A DNA stretch of 64,000 bases from Thuidium tamariscinum (taxonomy: Eukaryota; Streptophyta; Bryopsida; Hypnales; Thuidiaceae). The position numbers and the translations under genes were made by a program. Position 1 is the stretch's first letter; the number at the start of each line of letters is the position of its first letter. The notes under the pieces are model-generated. The model made no database searches. It was not told the origin of the DNA and was given only the letters and a program-made list of their open reading frames with translations. Of the stretch, positions 25,127-36,731 are shown piece after piece. The DNA lies in the NCBI GenBank assembly GCA_947034885.2, contig OX344757.2, forward strand, positions 558,001 through 622,000, written 5' to 3'.

Positions 25127-26806
25127 TGTCGTAGCACAGGAAAGTCAAGTTGCTTCTCTAAGACCGGAAATGGCCCTAAAGTGACTCGTTTATCGTTCCC
25201 ACAGAGATTTGGTTGCCAGATGACTAATATCCGGAAATCAGAATAAGGATTACCACAAAACCCCAAGCACACTTATCTACTTTTACCTTATCATACTCTA
25301 AAACTCTACAGACTCCCCTATTTACAAACTTACAGTATCCAAACCGGAACAGAGAGTGGGTAGCAAATCCAGCTCTCCTACATCCTAAGATACTTTCCGG
25401 TTTTTCCCAATAACCAGTGTCCGGAATCGAGTTTAACCTCTGAACAAAGAGGGATCTGCGTATTGTGATTAAGGAAGGAAGCTTACAACTTACCCTCTGC
25501 GTTTTAGAGTGTCAAGAGTGCCACTTAAATAAAGAAAACAACAAAACAACATCAATCCTATTCAACCTAATTTCCCTCACAACTAAACCGGATAGCTATC
25601 TGGCCTAGCAGGTCACGCAAGAAAACTTCAGTTAAAACTAACTTACACTACAACGACGGCCTACTGGGTTAGTCTAAACTCTGGGCAGAATCCGGGACGG
25701 GCGGATTGAGAAGTCGTCACCTTCCCTACACATTTCCGGTTACCAAAGAACCTGTCTACCGCTTGAACTGGAGTTGTCCGAAATCATCAACGGCTATGGC
25801 TCCAAGTGACTGGGACTATCTTCAGATAACGGGAAAACCGGAACCGATCGCACTGAGGGATCAGGAATCCACCATCACACACAGATTGCACTTACACTCC
25901 CAAGAATCCGGATAAACCCAATATCCGGGCACACTCTCTCCCTACCTATTCCTGCAACTCTACAGAACATACACCAACAGGGTCACCCACTGGAATACAC
26001 GCCGTCACCTCAATGTGAGCCAGAAACGCTGACTTGAATTGCACAATGCTAGGAAAACAAGGTATGAAAATGCACACTAACAAACTGAAAACTAACACCT
26101 AAATACTTTACAACCCAAGGGAAACCACAGCCCAAGGGAAATCAGAGCCAACCACAAGGGAATGACACGTGCCATTCGCCTTATCCGACTCTCAGTTGAC
26201 TTCCACTGAATGCCAGCACTGTCCGTAAAAAGTGGATCTCAGATCCGAAAAATCCGGATCCAGTGGAGTCAACCTTACCTACTCACCTAAAAGCAACTCG
26301 AAAAGTGCTTTCTACCAAAAACTTAGGTTTTCAGCCGCCAACCTACTACTGTACCTAACCCTAAACCTATTTCCTTGGCCGCTTCCTTGGAGTCTCTTCC
26401 TTCTTGGCGGCACCCTTCCTTGGTGGTTGTTTCCGGGCAGAACCGGAAGTGTTCTTGCGCTTCCTCGCCTGTGTAGCTTTGGCCTTCAATTGGGCCTTGA
26501 CCTTCCTTGTCATGGCCAACTTAACATCTGGATCAGAATCAGGTTTTGACTCCTCACTTCCAGATCCAGAGGTGGACTCTTCATCCTCCTCCTCCTCCAA
26601 AGAGGTATTCCGGTTCCGGTTCCGGTAAAAAGATAATCCCTCTGTTAACACTATTATCTCCTTATTGTTTCCCGACATTCCGGTTTTCATTACTATACTA
26701 TAAATCTGCATTTAGACTAATAAATCACAAATTCATATGAAAAATCGAAAGAATTAAAACCTAATTTATGCTTTCTAGACTAAAGATGACTTTTCAGGTT
26801 GCGACA
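25127..26806 (-). mobile_element. LTR-like element, 1,680-bp short form, copy 2
   Basis: Begins TGTCGTAGCACAGG, ends GGTTGCGACA, and is flanked by a perfect 5-bp target duplication, ccaag (25122-25126 and 26807-26811). Exactly the same length as copy 1 at 7170-8849 and almost identical to it. It splits the methyltransferase-like exon of copy B. TG...CA ends plus 5-bp duplication are the signature of retroviral-type integration, so I class it with LTR retrotransposon derivatives. Confidence 0.87.
26367..26711 (-). pseudogene. Truncated ORF2 remnant in the second short element
   Basis: Same 114-codon frame as at 8410-8754 with a few substitutions; acidic serine run then a RKQPPRKGAAKK tail, matching the C terminus of the 422-aa ORF in the 4-kb element. 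Confidence 0.6.
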
Positions 26807-27963
26807 CCAAGACTCCTTGGAAACCATTGCAGGACTTCTTTAGGAGTACCTAAACATCAAGAAGAAGAAGGACTATATGGGCATGAATCGGATGCATCTT
26901 ACATCGGCAATTCACCTAGAGCAAACGATAATACTTCATCATTTGTTTCAAATGGTTTTTTGAATTGAATTTGTTATATTGATTGTTACTTGTTCTCATG
27001 TGGGCTTTGTTTGTGTTTGTAGACATTGAAATTTGGCATCACTCTCTTAGTGAAACATCTAGGAGAGAAAGGAAAATCAAATTTTGAATTCAGGCGCACT
27101 CAGACCATGCTGAAGGCGAAGGTTGACCTTCGCCGCGTTGACCTGCTCATGAATTACACTACGGAGGACACCATGTTGATGAATGACATGGATCGAATGC
27201 CATGGCGTGGAGCTCGAGAGAAGGACGTCCGATTCATGCAGTTCATCATCGAAGGAACCATTGATGAAGGAGATATAGTACTTGATTGCACTGCATCTAC
27301 AGGTGAGTTTTGATTTCTTGAATGTCTTTAAACCTTCTCCATTTGATGTAGTCAACAATTATACAAATCATTCACTTTTTGCCGTTTTTGGTTTGTGACA
27401 GGTGCATCTATTACTGCGTGTCGAGCAACAGGGCGGCATATTGTTGCGTTGGAAGAAGATAAGAGGATTTTCCAACACATTCTTTTGCCAATGAAGAAGG
27501 TTGATGCACCAGTAACCGCGGCTCCAAGTTCGGATGCGACAACTGTGGTTTTATCGCAAGACCAAGATGCTGTTGTAATTGTGCCTCGCAAATTCATTTG
27601 GCGCCCTAAAACTTATGTAAGTTTTTCGATTTAAGGCTTTTTAGTTTTCATTGTACTTGGAATGTTTCTTGGATTTAACAATGCATTTGGTGCATGTGTA
27701 GCAATGATGGAGTGATCGTGGAGGACGAAGTGAAGAAGAGACGAAGACTCATCTTGAGCCCTGAGAAGCCATTCGACCTTCCAATCTATGCAGAGCAACT
27801 AGCATCAGCGTTTGCAGAGTTTGGTACTTCTAAGCCCAAACAACGCAAACCTTCTTACGCTCTAAATGTCTTACAATTCATAGATGGATCGGCATCTGAG
27901 GGTAGAGAGACTTCAGAGTCTTCTAGTGATAGAGATTCTGCGACAGAGTCTACTGCAAATTAG

Positions 27964-28475
27964 ACTTATAAGATTGACATATCTTATGAGTTAGCTTGGT
28001 ATGTTTGGATTTTCCGTATGATTGGATTTGAGTGCTTTAGGGCTATATATTGTTTGTTTTTATGGCTATATGTTTTTTTCTCTTACATCTACATGTGGTT
28101 TGTTTTTATGGCTAAATATTATTTGCTTTATTCCACCTTCAATCTTATTTTTCAACACCATAACTTGAACTACATAACATGAATTACACTTTTGATCCTA
28201 CAAAAAAAATATGATTACTGTAGTTGTTCTTTACAAGTGTACTTAACCCCCAAAAAATTATTAAAAGAAAAAAAATGGAATCACAGTGTAAGTTAAAAAA
28301 ACTGATTGTCAAAATGAAATTCACCTTCAACGAAGTATGCCTCTATGCCTATTACGGGTTTGGGGTCGGAACCCTGAAGCCTTTCACATAGAAATTTGCA
28401 TCCCCAAAACTTTATAGATTCCTGTATTAATGAGATTGAATCATGTAGAAAACATTACAAGGCCTTATCCTAAAT
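27964..28475. other. 3' flank of copy B, AT-rich
   Basis: No coding frame. If copy B and remnant D belong to one transposon, a terminal inverted repeat would be expected about here; none was obvious by eye. Confidence 0.35.
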
Positions 28476-28479
28476 GTGT

Positions 28480-29145
28480 TTCTTAAAGTGAAGTGCAATA
28501 AATACTGACGTCTAAATAGGTCTCCATAGATAAAATTAGGAAGTGCAATATATAGTGACCTACAAATAGTTCTTCATGATAAAAAAAATGAAGTGGAAAA
28601 AGTAGTCACCTCTCAATACTAGTATATAAGTAAAATGGGAAGTGGAATGAATAGTGACCTCCAACTACGTCTCTATGAAAAAGAGTGGGAAGAGGAATAA
28701 ATTGTCAACTCCAAATATGTCTACATGAAATAAATGGGAAGTAGAATAAATAGTCACCTCTAATTGGGTCTCCTTAAAAAAAATGGGAAGTGGAATAAAT
28801 AGTCAACTCTAATTAGGTCTCTATAAAAAAAATGGAAAGTAGAATTAATAGTCACCTCTAATTAGGTCTTCATAAAAAAAATGGGAAGTGGAACTCTAAA
28901 CCCTAAACCCCCAAATAAGATTACATGAAATAGGAAGGGAAGTAGAATAGATTGTAACCTCCTAATACGTGTCCATGAAACAAAAAAGGGAAGTGGAATA
29001 GGTAGTGACCTCCACATGAAAAAAATGGGAAGTACAATAAATAGTCACCTCTTAATAGTTGTACATGAATAAAAATGGGGAAGTGGAATGAATAGTCACC
29101 TCCAATTAGGTCTACATGGAAAAAAATAGGAAGTAGAATATATAC
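28480..29145. repeat. Minisatellite, about 50-bp unit, roughly 14 units
   Basis: Degenerate tandem units with the core GGGAAGTGGAATAAATAGTC, then ACCTCTAATTAGGTCT and an A-run. Units vary from about 45 to 52 bp. One unit carries a short CTCTAAACCCTAAACCC insert at about 28893-28911. Too long and too variable for a CRISPR array. Confidence 0.8.
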
Positions 29146-29753
29146 TTTATCTTTCTTGAAATACTATATTACTATCTATTTCCAAAATATTGAATGTGAG
29201 GAAATTAATACCACCTGCAACCAAAGGCGTTATGAATTTCATGTTGCACAATGAACTTTTCATGCAATCAAAATTTGTAATTACTAATTCTTACCCAGAA
29301 TTCTAGGTTTTACAGTCACCCTAAAGCCTGAACCAAAAATAACCACTCCAAAAACAGTATACAATATTTACACCCACGGTCATTTACAATAGGTACATCC
29401 ACAATTATAGGTTTTTTGCCTCTTTTTTAACAAAAAAAAGTTCCTGCTCACAGGCTCACAGGCTCACATGCTAGCAACCCTGCATATTAGTATATTACTA
29501 TATTGCATAATATTTTGGTCATGTAGTCATGTACTCTACTTATGAGTTATGAAACTATGAGTTATGAAATTATAAGTGAACTAAAGCACTAATTAGGAGT
29601 TTAGGATGGGGGCACTGGCAAGCAAGACTCCGTTAGTGGGCACCAACCAATTTTCAGAATTCAGACTCTTCTATGGAACCCTAAACCGCTCTAATCCTCT
29701 TTGCCGAAGTGTATGATAAACCCTAGACGAAAGAGTTAGAATTCCGCAAGTGT
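29146..29753. other. AT-rich spacer, nothing recognised
   Basis: No gene or organised repeat seen apart from short duplicated words (CTCACAGGCTCACAGGCTCACA at about 29450). Confidence 0.4.
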
Positions 29754-30120
29754 GTTAATGGTTTGAACCAAAAAAACACGTCAAAGGGTTAAAAAAGTTC
29801 CCCCCAAAAAATATAGAAATGGTTTGGAAAGAAATTGTCGAGCCCGGTTTGAATAAAAAAATGTGGAAATGGGTTGGAAAAAAATGTGTTAATGGTTCGA
29901 TTAAAAAAAATATGGAAATGGTTTGAATCCCAAAAATGGAAGTGGTGTGAATAAAGCAAAACGTTAATGGTTTCGGGTGTTGGAAAAAAAAATATAGAAG
30001 GGATTTGGACCAAAAAATGGGTTAATGGTTCGACTAAAAAAATATGGAAATGGTTCGCTTTGGAAAAAAATGTGGAAATGGTTTGAATAAAAAAAATGGG
30101 AATGGTTTGAATAACAAACT
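29754..30120. repeat. Short A-rich tandem array
   Basis: About a dozen variants of a 25-35 bp unit built from ATGGAAATGGTTTGAAT followed by an A-run. No coding value. Confidence 0.7.
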
Positions 30121-31140
30121 CGGGGGGTTCACCCCCCTTATCTTTTGGTAACCACGTGCGATAACAGGGTATTTAATGGGGGGGTATTTATGTCCTTCTC
30201 ATGTTTTTGTCCCTCCCTATTAGTAGAAATAAAGCTACCGGAGTGTATTTTAGAGTACCCTATTTTTTTTTGTAAATTCTTTGAAGGACTATTTTTGAAC
30301 ACCCTATTTTTTTTCTACATTTCATAATTACAAAATACTGAGAAGATCAAAAACATTGTATACAAGGAAACATGTCAGCTTCAAGGATTTTGATGAACTA
30401 AGAACATGGTGAAACGCACAGCATATGCTATCTATGTGCCACTAAAGAGTTTGAAAATAAAAAATCAAAGCTACAACTATTTATATTTCACCATTTATAA
30501 GAAAACAAAGCACACAATAGAGAAATTAAACTATAGTAGACAATCCTAATGCAATATTTAAAACCAATTTAAAGGTACAAGAGCATATTCACATTCATTT
30601 ATATAATAAGAAAACTTAGGGAATTTAATAAGCCGATTGTGTTTAAAAACACAAGTATCAATAAGTCTGTAAATCCATTCTAACATCTAAAATGAAGAAG
30701 TTCAAGGACCTCTTGCTCTCAAATCAACTATTATGGTAGGAAGCTCACACGGAGGTTCATAAACTATGCAGGCTTTTGTATCTGCCTAATAGGAGGGTCT
30801 GAATTGGATAGCTCATTGTGAGAAAACTAATTGTGGATTATATTGAAGCATGCTAAGATTTTTTTTTTACTATATGATTGGATGGTTTTAGAGTTACAAT
30901 GGATTCAATCCTAACTAAGTGTACTTATAGGTGTCTACTAATTTTATTCAAAATAAAAAATGGTTGTTAAACTACCTTCTTTCAAATGTTAAATTGTTTT
31001 GAAATAATGATTAATTGAAGAATTCATTTCAGTTTTTGAAAGGGACACATTTAGAAACCATTTCTAGTGTTTTTTACATGTTGCATTACTAGTTCTTGAA
31101 CCAAACCAGATTTTTTTAGAAACTGTGCATGTATAGGCAG
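30121..31140. other. AT-rich spacer, nothing recognised
   Basis: No supported gene. A C-rich/G-rich tract lies at 30120-30185; the rest is low-complexity AT-rich DNA. Confidence 0.4.
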
Positions 31141-31545
31141 GGATGACGGGACGTCCGGACGTCCACGGGACGTAGGCGCTAACCCTCGGACATCCATTGA
31201 CATTTGAAATTTTTTTTTACGTACATCCAGCGGACGGACGACCGGACACTTCCGCGGACGGCATTTCGGACGGACACAGTGTGGACGGGCGGATGGTGTG
31301 GAGAGCGTCCGCAGGCCGTCCGCACCTTGTCCGCCCATCCGCATGCCGTCCGCGTGTCCGCAGGCCGTCCGCACCGCCGACGACAACTTCTGGCCGCACG
31401 ATCTCCCGTCCGCTCTGAAGGCCGTCCGATCTCGATGGAGACGTCGCCCGCCGTCCGCGAGTATAAGTAGCATCGCGGACGGCTCATTCAGGCACAATCG
31501 TCCGCCTTCCGAAGTGGGTAATCCAGTGCCTCGAGCTCTGTGAGC
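31141..31545 (+). promoter_or_regulatory. GTCCG/CGGAC island with TATAAG box, upstream of the 356-aa gene
   Basis: Dense GTCCG and CGGAC pentamers, CGGAC-oriented in the left half and GTCCG-oriented in the right half, followed by TATAAG at 31462-31467. The start codon at 31682 is about 215 nt further on. The same layout occurs upstream of three other genes in this window. Frames read across the island on both strands are compositional shadows. Confidence 0.65.
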
Positions 31546-31681
31546 CCCTTTCATTTTGGTGAGATGGTTGTGATTAAAACTTGAATACTTTCATAGTATT
31601 GAGTTTTAATTATTATTTGCTTTTGGGCGGCCCTGAAATTCCCATCACCCTAATTCTGGACTTTGGGGTAATTTTATTACC

Positions 31682-32752
31682 ATGCCTCGCAACGATAAAC
31701 CAAAATCCAGTTCCAAGGGCAAATCCCAAGACATGAATTGGGAGAATTGGGCAAACCCTTTGTGTGTAGCAGAACCTGGATGGGAGGAGGAGCCGAAGAA
31801 ATCTTGGGACTGCACAACATGCAAGAAGTACGTCAAAATGACGCACCTTTCAAAAATGTGGTCAAGAGAACGTGCTGAAAAGCAAGTTTGTCGTTGGGAG
31901 GGACAAATTTCGACGTGCCTAAGCAAGCACTTTGTCCACCGGTATGAGGAAGTCACACGGTCAGCTGAAATACGTGACTCCAAACCGAATGTGATGAACT
32001 ACTCCAACATGGCCATGGTTTGGGCAGAGATTGTGCTCCACAAAGATGTGGATTGGCGCACAATTTACGGCAAAAATGTCCACGAACTGCATCGTACTGA
32101 TGCTGTTATTTATACGAGTTGGACTGGTATAAGTGATTGTATGCCAGAGTGGTCTAACCGAGGCCAACTTGGATATGCACCGGTTGTATTGCCGGATGCT
32201 GAGGATGATTGGTCGGAGGAGGAGGAGAAGGATGCTTCAGCGCCTGTGTCATTTGGAGAGATACCTGGGCGTAGACAAGAACGCGAAGACATCCAATACG
32301 AGCAAGAAATGCGAGATGCAATGCAACGAAGTCTCGAGGATCGTGGTCGACCACATGGGCATCATGGATCGTATCAACATGACCATGGTGTTTATGGGAC
32401 CCAAAATCGCCAAAGTGATCCACAGTACAGTAATGACCCTCGAGGTGGCTATGGCAACTACCAAGGTAGCCAAGGAACCACACATGATTATGGTTCCAAC
32501 CAAGGTAGTTCTCAGTACTATCCTGGATTCTCTGGAAGTAGTTCTTATAATGATACACGGCACAGGGGATCTCAGCGTGATGATTCAATTCCTCCTCCAA
32601 CTTTTGGAGGACCTTACTATGGAAATTATGGGCATGGAGGTGCATCAAGCGGATCTGGAGACATATGGGGTGGTGGACCATTTCTCGGGACTTTTGGATC
32701 TGGTTCAACTGGCCCAACTCGCAAAGATGACACCGATTCAGAATCTGAGTGA
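31682..32752 (+). CDS. Unrecognised 356-aa protein, shared N-terminal domain plus low-complexity tail
   Basis: Intact single-exon frame from ATG 31682. The N-terminal 130 residues are related to the start of the RING gene at 42564: both have a W-x-x-E/D acidic lead, CKKYVKM, a conserved W-R-E and HFVHR, and a VDW further on. A possible metal pair is CTTC near residues 41-44. A DE-rich stretch (near residue 180) and a long tail rich in G, S, Y, H and Q follow, resembling prion-like or RNA-binding low-complexity tails. No catalytic motif seen. It ends in an acidic SESE. Upstream is a GTCCG island with TATAAG; downstream is an R1 repeat. Function unknown. Confidence 0.65.
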   Translation: MPRNDKPKSSSKGKSQDMNWENWANPLCVAEPGWEEEPKKSWDCTTCKKYVKMTHLSKMWSRERAEKQVCRWEGQISTCLSKHFVHRYEEVTRSAEIRDSKPNVMNYSNMAMVWAEIVLHKDVDWRTIYGKNVHELHRTDAVIYTSWTGISDCMPEWSNRGQLGYAPVVLPDAEDDWSEEEEKDASAPVSFGEIPGRRQEREDIQYEQEMRDAMQRSLEDRGRPHGHHGSYQHDHGVYGTQNRQSDPQYSNDPRGGYGNYQGSQGTTHDYGSNQGSSQYYPGFSGSSSYNDTRHRGSQRDDSIPPPTFGGPYYGNYGHGGASSGSGDIWGGGPFLGTFGSGSTGPTRKDDTDSESE

Positions 32753-33029
32753 GGGTTTAGGGTTTGGAAGATTGTAGCGAAACAATGGTTGCTTTAAAAT
32801 AGAAATATAGTAATTAGCAATCGATTTTTGTATATTCTTGCCATAGGATATAGATTGGCATAAGGACGATATGAGGATGTTCGCCATTTTTTGAATACAA
32901 ATTTTGAGTATGCCTATTTGTAAATTCCGATCCAATTATGTCCCATTTTCTTTGTGAAGCTTCTATGCTGCCTCCTTATTTCCAAAGCTGTGAGTTTGTG
33001 TGTTCATTATGTTTGCCCCAAAAACAAAT

Positions 33030-33960
33030 TAACCCCTAAGTTACCAAGGCATTTTCTGACTATCAAACCACTGAAAACTGCCATTTCTGCTGCAATCACT
33101 CAAGAAACCTAAGAACACTTTTTTTCTTAGAATCTAACCGTAGGATCTTGTACTTCACTTCTCTAACAACATGTGGTAAAAATTTCATGAAGTTTGACCG
33201 TACGGATTGGAAGATATGAGCATTCAAAGTTGGAAAACAAAGTTTTTTTCAACTACGCCCTGCAATTTCAGGTGACTTTGATGGCCATTTCTGGATTTTT
33301 TTTGCAGTACACACCATGAGGTCAAAATTTTTTATCTTCAGCATTTGAGTTGAGAATTCGTAAAAAAAATTTTACAATGCCAACACTTGATTTCCACATT
33401 AAAAAAAATTGTTAAGTAGAAGTAGGTCCAAAGTTGAAGAAAAAACTGAATTCTTAATAGCCCTTATATTGAATAAAAAAACCATAATCCGAACGGTGGG
33501 ATTGTTCTTGAAAACAAACTTAAGCTTTAAGAAAAAAAAAATGGTACAAATTTAAAATTGCACTCAAAAATTAATTCTACAAGTTGTTTAGGGTTGAAGA
33601 TGCGTACATTGTCCAAAAAACAAGACTGTCCATAACTTTCTCATTATTAGTCCAAATAGGATGAATCAAAGCTTCAAATGGACACAAAAACTAAATTGGT
33701 GACAGGTCTTGCATCAAATTGAAACGCATTAATTCCAATGGTGAAACCGTTTTCAAAAAAAAACAAAAAACCTTATGCAATTCTCTATTCAACTATTAAA
33801 ATGGATGTAATGCTTCTTCTTCTAAAAAGTTTACTGTTATTGCTTGAAAAACAAGAAGATTCATAGCCGTCACAACGTCCTAGGCAATGAAAATAAATTA
33901 AGTTTCTCTACGTAGAAAAAATTGCTATTAAAAAAAAATGTAATTTTAAAAATCATGCTT
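33030..33960 (+). repeat. Dispersed repeat R1, copy 1
   Basis: Related in sequence to 35565-36435 (inverted) and 50520-51300 (direct). Landmarks: ATGAAGTTTGACCGTACGG, AGATATGAGCATTCAAAG, CATAACTTTCTCATTA and ATGAATCAAAGCTTCA. It starts about 280 nt after the stop codon of the gene at 31682-32752. No coding frame. Confidence 0.75.
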
Positions 33961-35564
33961 GTTTTTCTTTCTATTGCCTACATTGGGCCTTAGGGGGAAT
34001 AAATTTTCTCTCAAAATACAATTGAAATAAAATTATATTACCAAAAACCCGATCAATTTTCCCATACCGAAAAAGGCCCAGAATTTGTTGCCACTAATTT
34101 AGTTGAAGTGTACTTCTTCAACACTTCAATATCCCAAACCTTCAAAAGTCCTTGAATATATAGGACTCCTGAGACTGTAGAATTAGTACTTTAGTAGATC
34201 TTCACATTGTTTTCTTTTAACAAATAATGAACAAGTTCAAAAGGCCGATGCATTTTGAACCCCTATAACCCCAACGGGTTAGGACAAAATCCAAATGTGT
34301 TATAAAATATTAACATTACGATTGTTTTGAAGTTAGTATCAAAGAAGAATTAGAAGATAATGTAAAGCACAAAAAAAAGACAGTACACATCCAGTCGAAG
34401 TAAAGAAAAAATTCCGATTATTTTTAAATAAATGTTGAATATAAACTTTCAATACCTCACCAAAATACAATTTCGATTGTCACGGTTCAAAATTCTTCTT
34501 GATTGGTGTAAATTCTGTTTTTTATTGACTTATAAAGAAATGCAAAATATTCAACCTCTAACAGCACAAGGTATTAAGGGCCGGTTTATATTGGGCCTGG
34601 GGCCGAATGGAAAGTCGGCCGGATTTGCCTTCAATCCGGCCTTCTATCCGGCCCTAATTTTCCCATCCGGCCCTAGTTAATATAAACCCCTTGGGTTGGA
34701 TTCTAGGGCCCAATTTCTAATTCATGTTCTCTTAGATTCTCTCAATGCTCAATGAAATCAATTAAAAAAAATTTAAAAAACTTAAAAATATGCGTGCTTA
34801 TCTTTTCTCTACCTCTAATCTTTATAGAAAAATAAACAACAAAATTTTTGTTTGTGTTTCTCTATTTTCTTCCTATTTATTTTACTTCCAAAATAAAAAC
34901 ATTGTTTTTCTACAAATTTTTTACCTTACAAATTAGTGGGAGGTGGTGCAAATTTAATGAGACCATTCAAAGATGTATAAGATGGACTATCAAGGAAAAA
35001 AATTCATTGAAATTTCATACTATCTAGCAGACCAGCACTAGAATGGCTATAGAAAGAGGTTTTAGATGTTTGAAAGGAAGATGGAGGATTCGATGTGCTA
35101 CTAATTTACAAAATTGATTTATGCGAAAATATAAAATGACTTCAATGAAATGCCAAATTCAACTTCACTCTTCCTAGTTCCTACAATTCTTTGAAAATTG
35201 TTTGAAGGAGCTCAAATTCTTTGAAAAGTCAATAAGATATGAAATAGTAGCTTGAAAAGTAGACTAGCATATTTTACTAAAACTATTTTGAAACATAAAA
35301 ATATAATATAGTATCCAAATGTTGCGTTCTTTGGTCTATAGGAAATTCCTTTTACATTCCAACTCCCAAGTTCCCAACAATGAAGTAGAAAAATATGAAC
35401 TATTTGTAATGGTAACTTTTAGCAAGTAAACAATTAAATTTATTCAAATTGTTAAACACAATAATTTTTTTAAAAATTTAACCATATGAGGTTTATTTAT
35501 TTATTTTAAAAACTATTATGTTATTATTATGAAGATTAAAATAATTTAAATAATTGTTTGACCT
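33961..35564. other. AT-rich spacer with a CCGG-rich MITE-like block
   Basis: Mostly featureless AT-rich DNA. Within it, 34571-34695 is a compact block of TCCGGCC/GGCCGG words bounded by GGTTTATATT and AATATAAACC, which looks like a small inverted-repeat element. No clear target duplication was found. Confidence 0.4.
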
Positions 35565-36435
35565 CAATTTCTAATGAATCTTTTTGAAAATTTCTCATAA
35601 GATAGTAAAACTGATTAGCTTCATGGGAATGTAAATTTTATTTCAATTGGTGACCGGGAGAAAAGGTTATACCACAAAAAGCCCAAATTTTCATTCGCCG
35701 GGCAGAATTTTATTTTTTGCAAAAAGTTAGAATTTAATTTTTTTATTTTATTTTTCTAAAATAATATAATATTGCTTACATGTGAAGCTTTGATTCACTC
35801 TTTTTGGACTTACAATGAGAAAGTTATGGACAATCTTGTTTTTCGGTCAATCTAAACAATTTCTTGAAAAAATAACTTATAGGAATACAGGATTCATTTA
35901 AAAATGCAGTTTTCACTATTTTTCAAAACAAATTGTTGGACAGGGTAAGGTTTACTTTCTAAAACAATCTCACCATTGGGATTATTGTATTTAGATCCCA
36001 TCTTAGAGTTATTAACCATTTATTTTTTCTTTCAATCTTGGACCTACATCTACTTAACAATTCCAAAAGAATGAAAATCAAGTGTTTTTTGTGTGAAATT
36101 TTTTTCCTAGACTCTCAACTCAATTTCTTGACACAAAAAATTATAGATTCAAAGTCTTCAATGCAATTTTTTAATACAAATTCCATTCAAAGTCATCTGA
36201 AATTGCAAACCGCAGTTCAAAAAACTTGTATTTCCAACTTTGAATGCTCATATCTTCCAATCTGTACGGTCAAACTTCATGAAATTTTTACCACTTAATC
36301 TCAATCAAGTTAAGTACAAGATCCTACGGTTAGATTCTTAAATTTTTTTTTTTTTTTTTCTTCGATGAATGCAACAGAATTGGCAATTTTGAGAGTTTTT
36401 TGACAAAAAGAAGGCCTTGGTCCTTTAGGGGTAAG
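35565..36435 (-). repeat. Dispersed repeat R1, copy 2 (inverted)
   Basis: Reverse-complement relative of the repeat at 33030-33960. It carries the same landmarks in reverse order (CTTTGAATGCTCATATCT, CCGTACAGATTGG-type motif, GAGAAAGTTATGG). It lies about 300 nt past the stop codon of the minus-strand kinase-like gene, in the same orientation relative to that gene. Confidence 0.75.
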
Positions 36436-36731
36436 AAGGATTTCCCAATTAATGTACAATTTCATTTTCAAAATCTAATTGACATAGCAATAGAGTTATT
36501 GATATGGCTGTAACCATGGGTCATACTTTAAAATTTTAAACTAGAAGTGACACATGTAACCCTAAGATCTTCTAGTGCACCAATTGGGAGATGTATACAA
36601 AATTCCAAAAAAATTAGTAAGTCCCATAGGGCCTAATGTTCATCTTACAAATCAAAATGGAATTATTCAAAACTTTCCAAGTAGATCAAAATCTAAAGAA
36701 CCAATACTTCAAGGCTTCAAGGGTCAACTCA

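Larger units (their letters stand above)
21058..27963 (+). pseudogene. ParB-like / DNA-methyltransferase-like gene, copy B
   Basis: Paralogue of the gene at 1-4595, aligned exon by exon: 21058-21291, 21731-22404, 22518-22710, 22818-23012, 23100-23315, 23455-23690, 24059-24782, 24892 through the insertion to about 26967, 27023-27302, 27402-27616, 27702-27963. The first exons are acidic/serine rich with a CTCTCSG cluster in the 21.4-21.5 kb stretch. The ParB-like block ends CDGNHRLISW (22252-22281). A lysine/glutamate-rich helix (about 24340-24510) links to the methyltransferase-like part: DLMISDC at the DPPY position, then PWRGAREK, GDIVLDCTASTG and ACRATGRHIVALEED. In-frame TAA at 22630-22632 and TAG at 24970-24972 and 26840-26842, plus a 1,680-bp insertion at 25127, make it non-functional. 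The C terminus is serine/acidic. Confidence 0.78.

Noticed and set aside
28480..29145. Regularly spaced repeats resembling a CRISPR array
   Set aside because: Units are contiguous and degenerate with no unique spacers, and the context is eukaryotic; it is a minisatellite.
31051..31554. Arginine-rich open frames across the GTCCG island
   Set aside because: Open on both strands because of biased pentamer composition; the same happens at the other islands.
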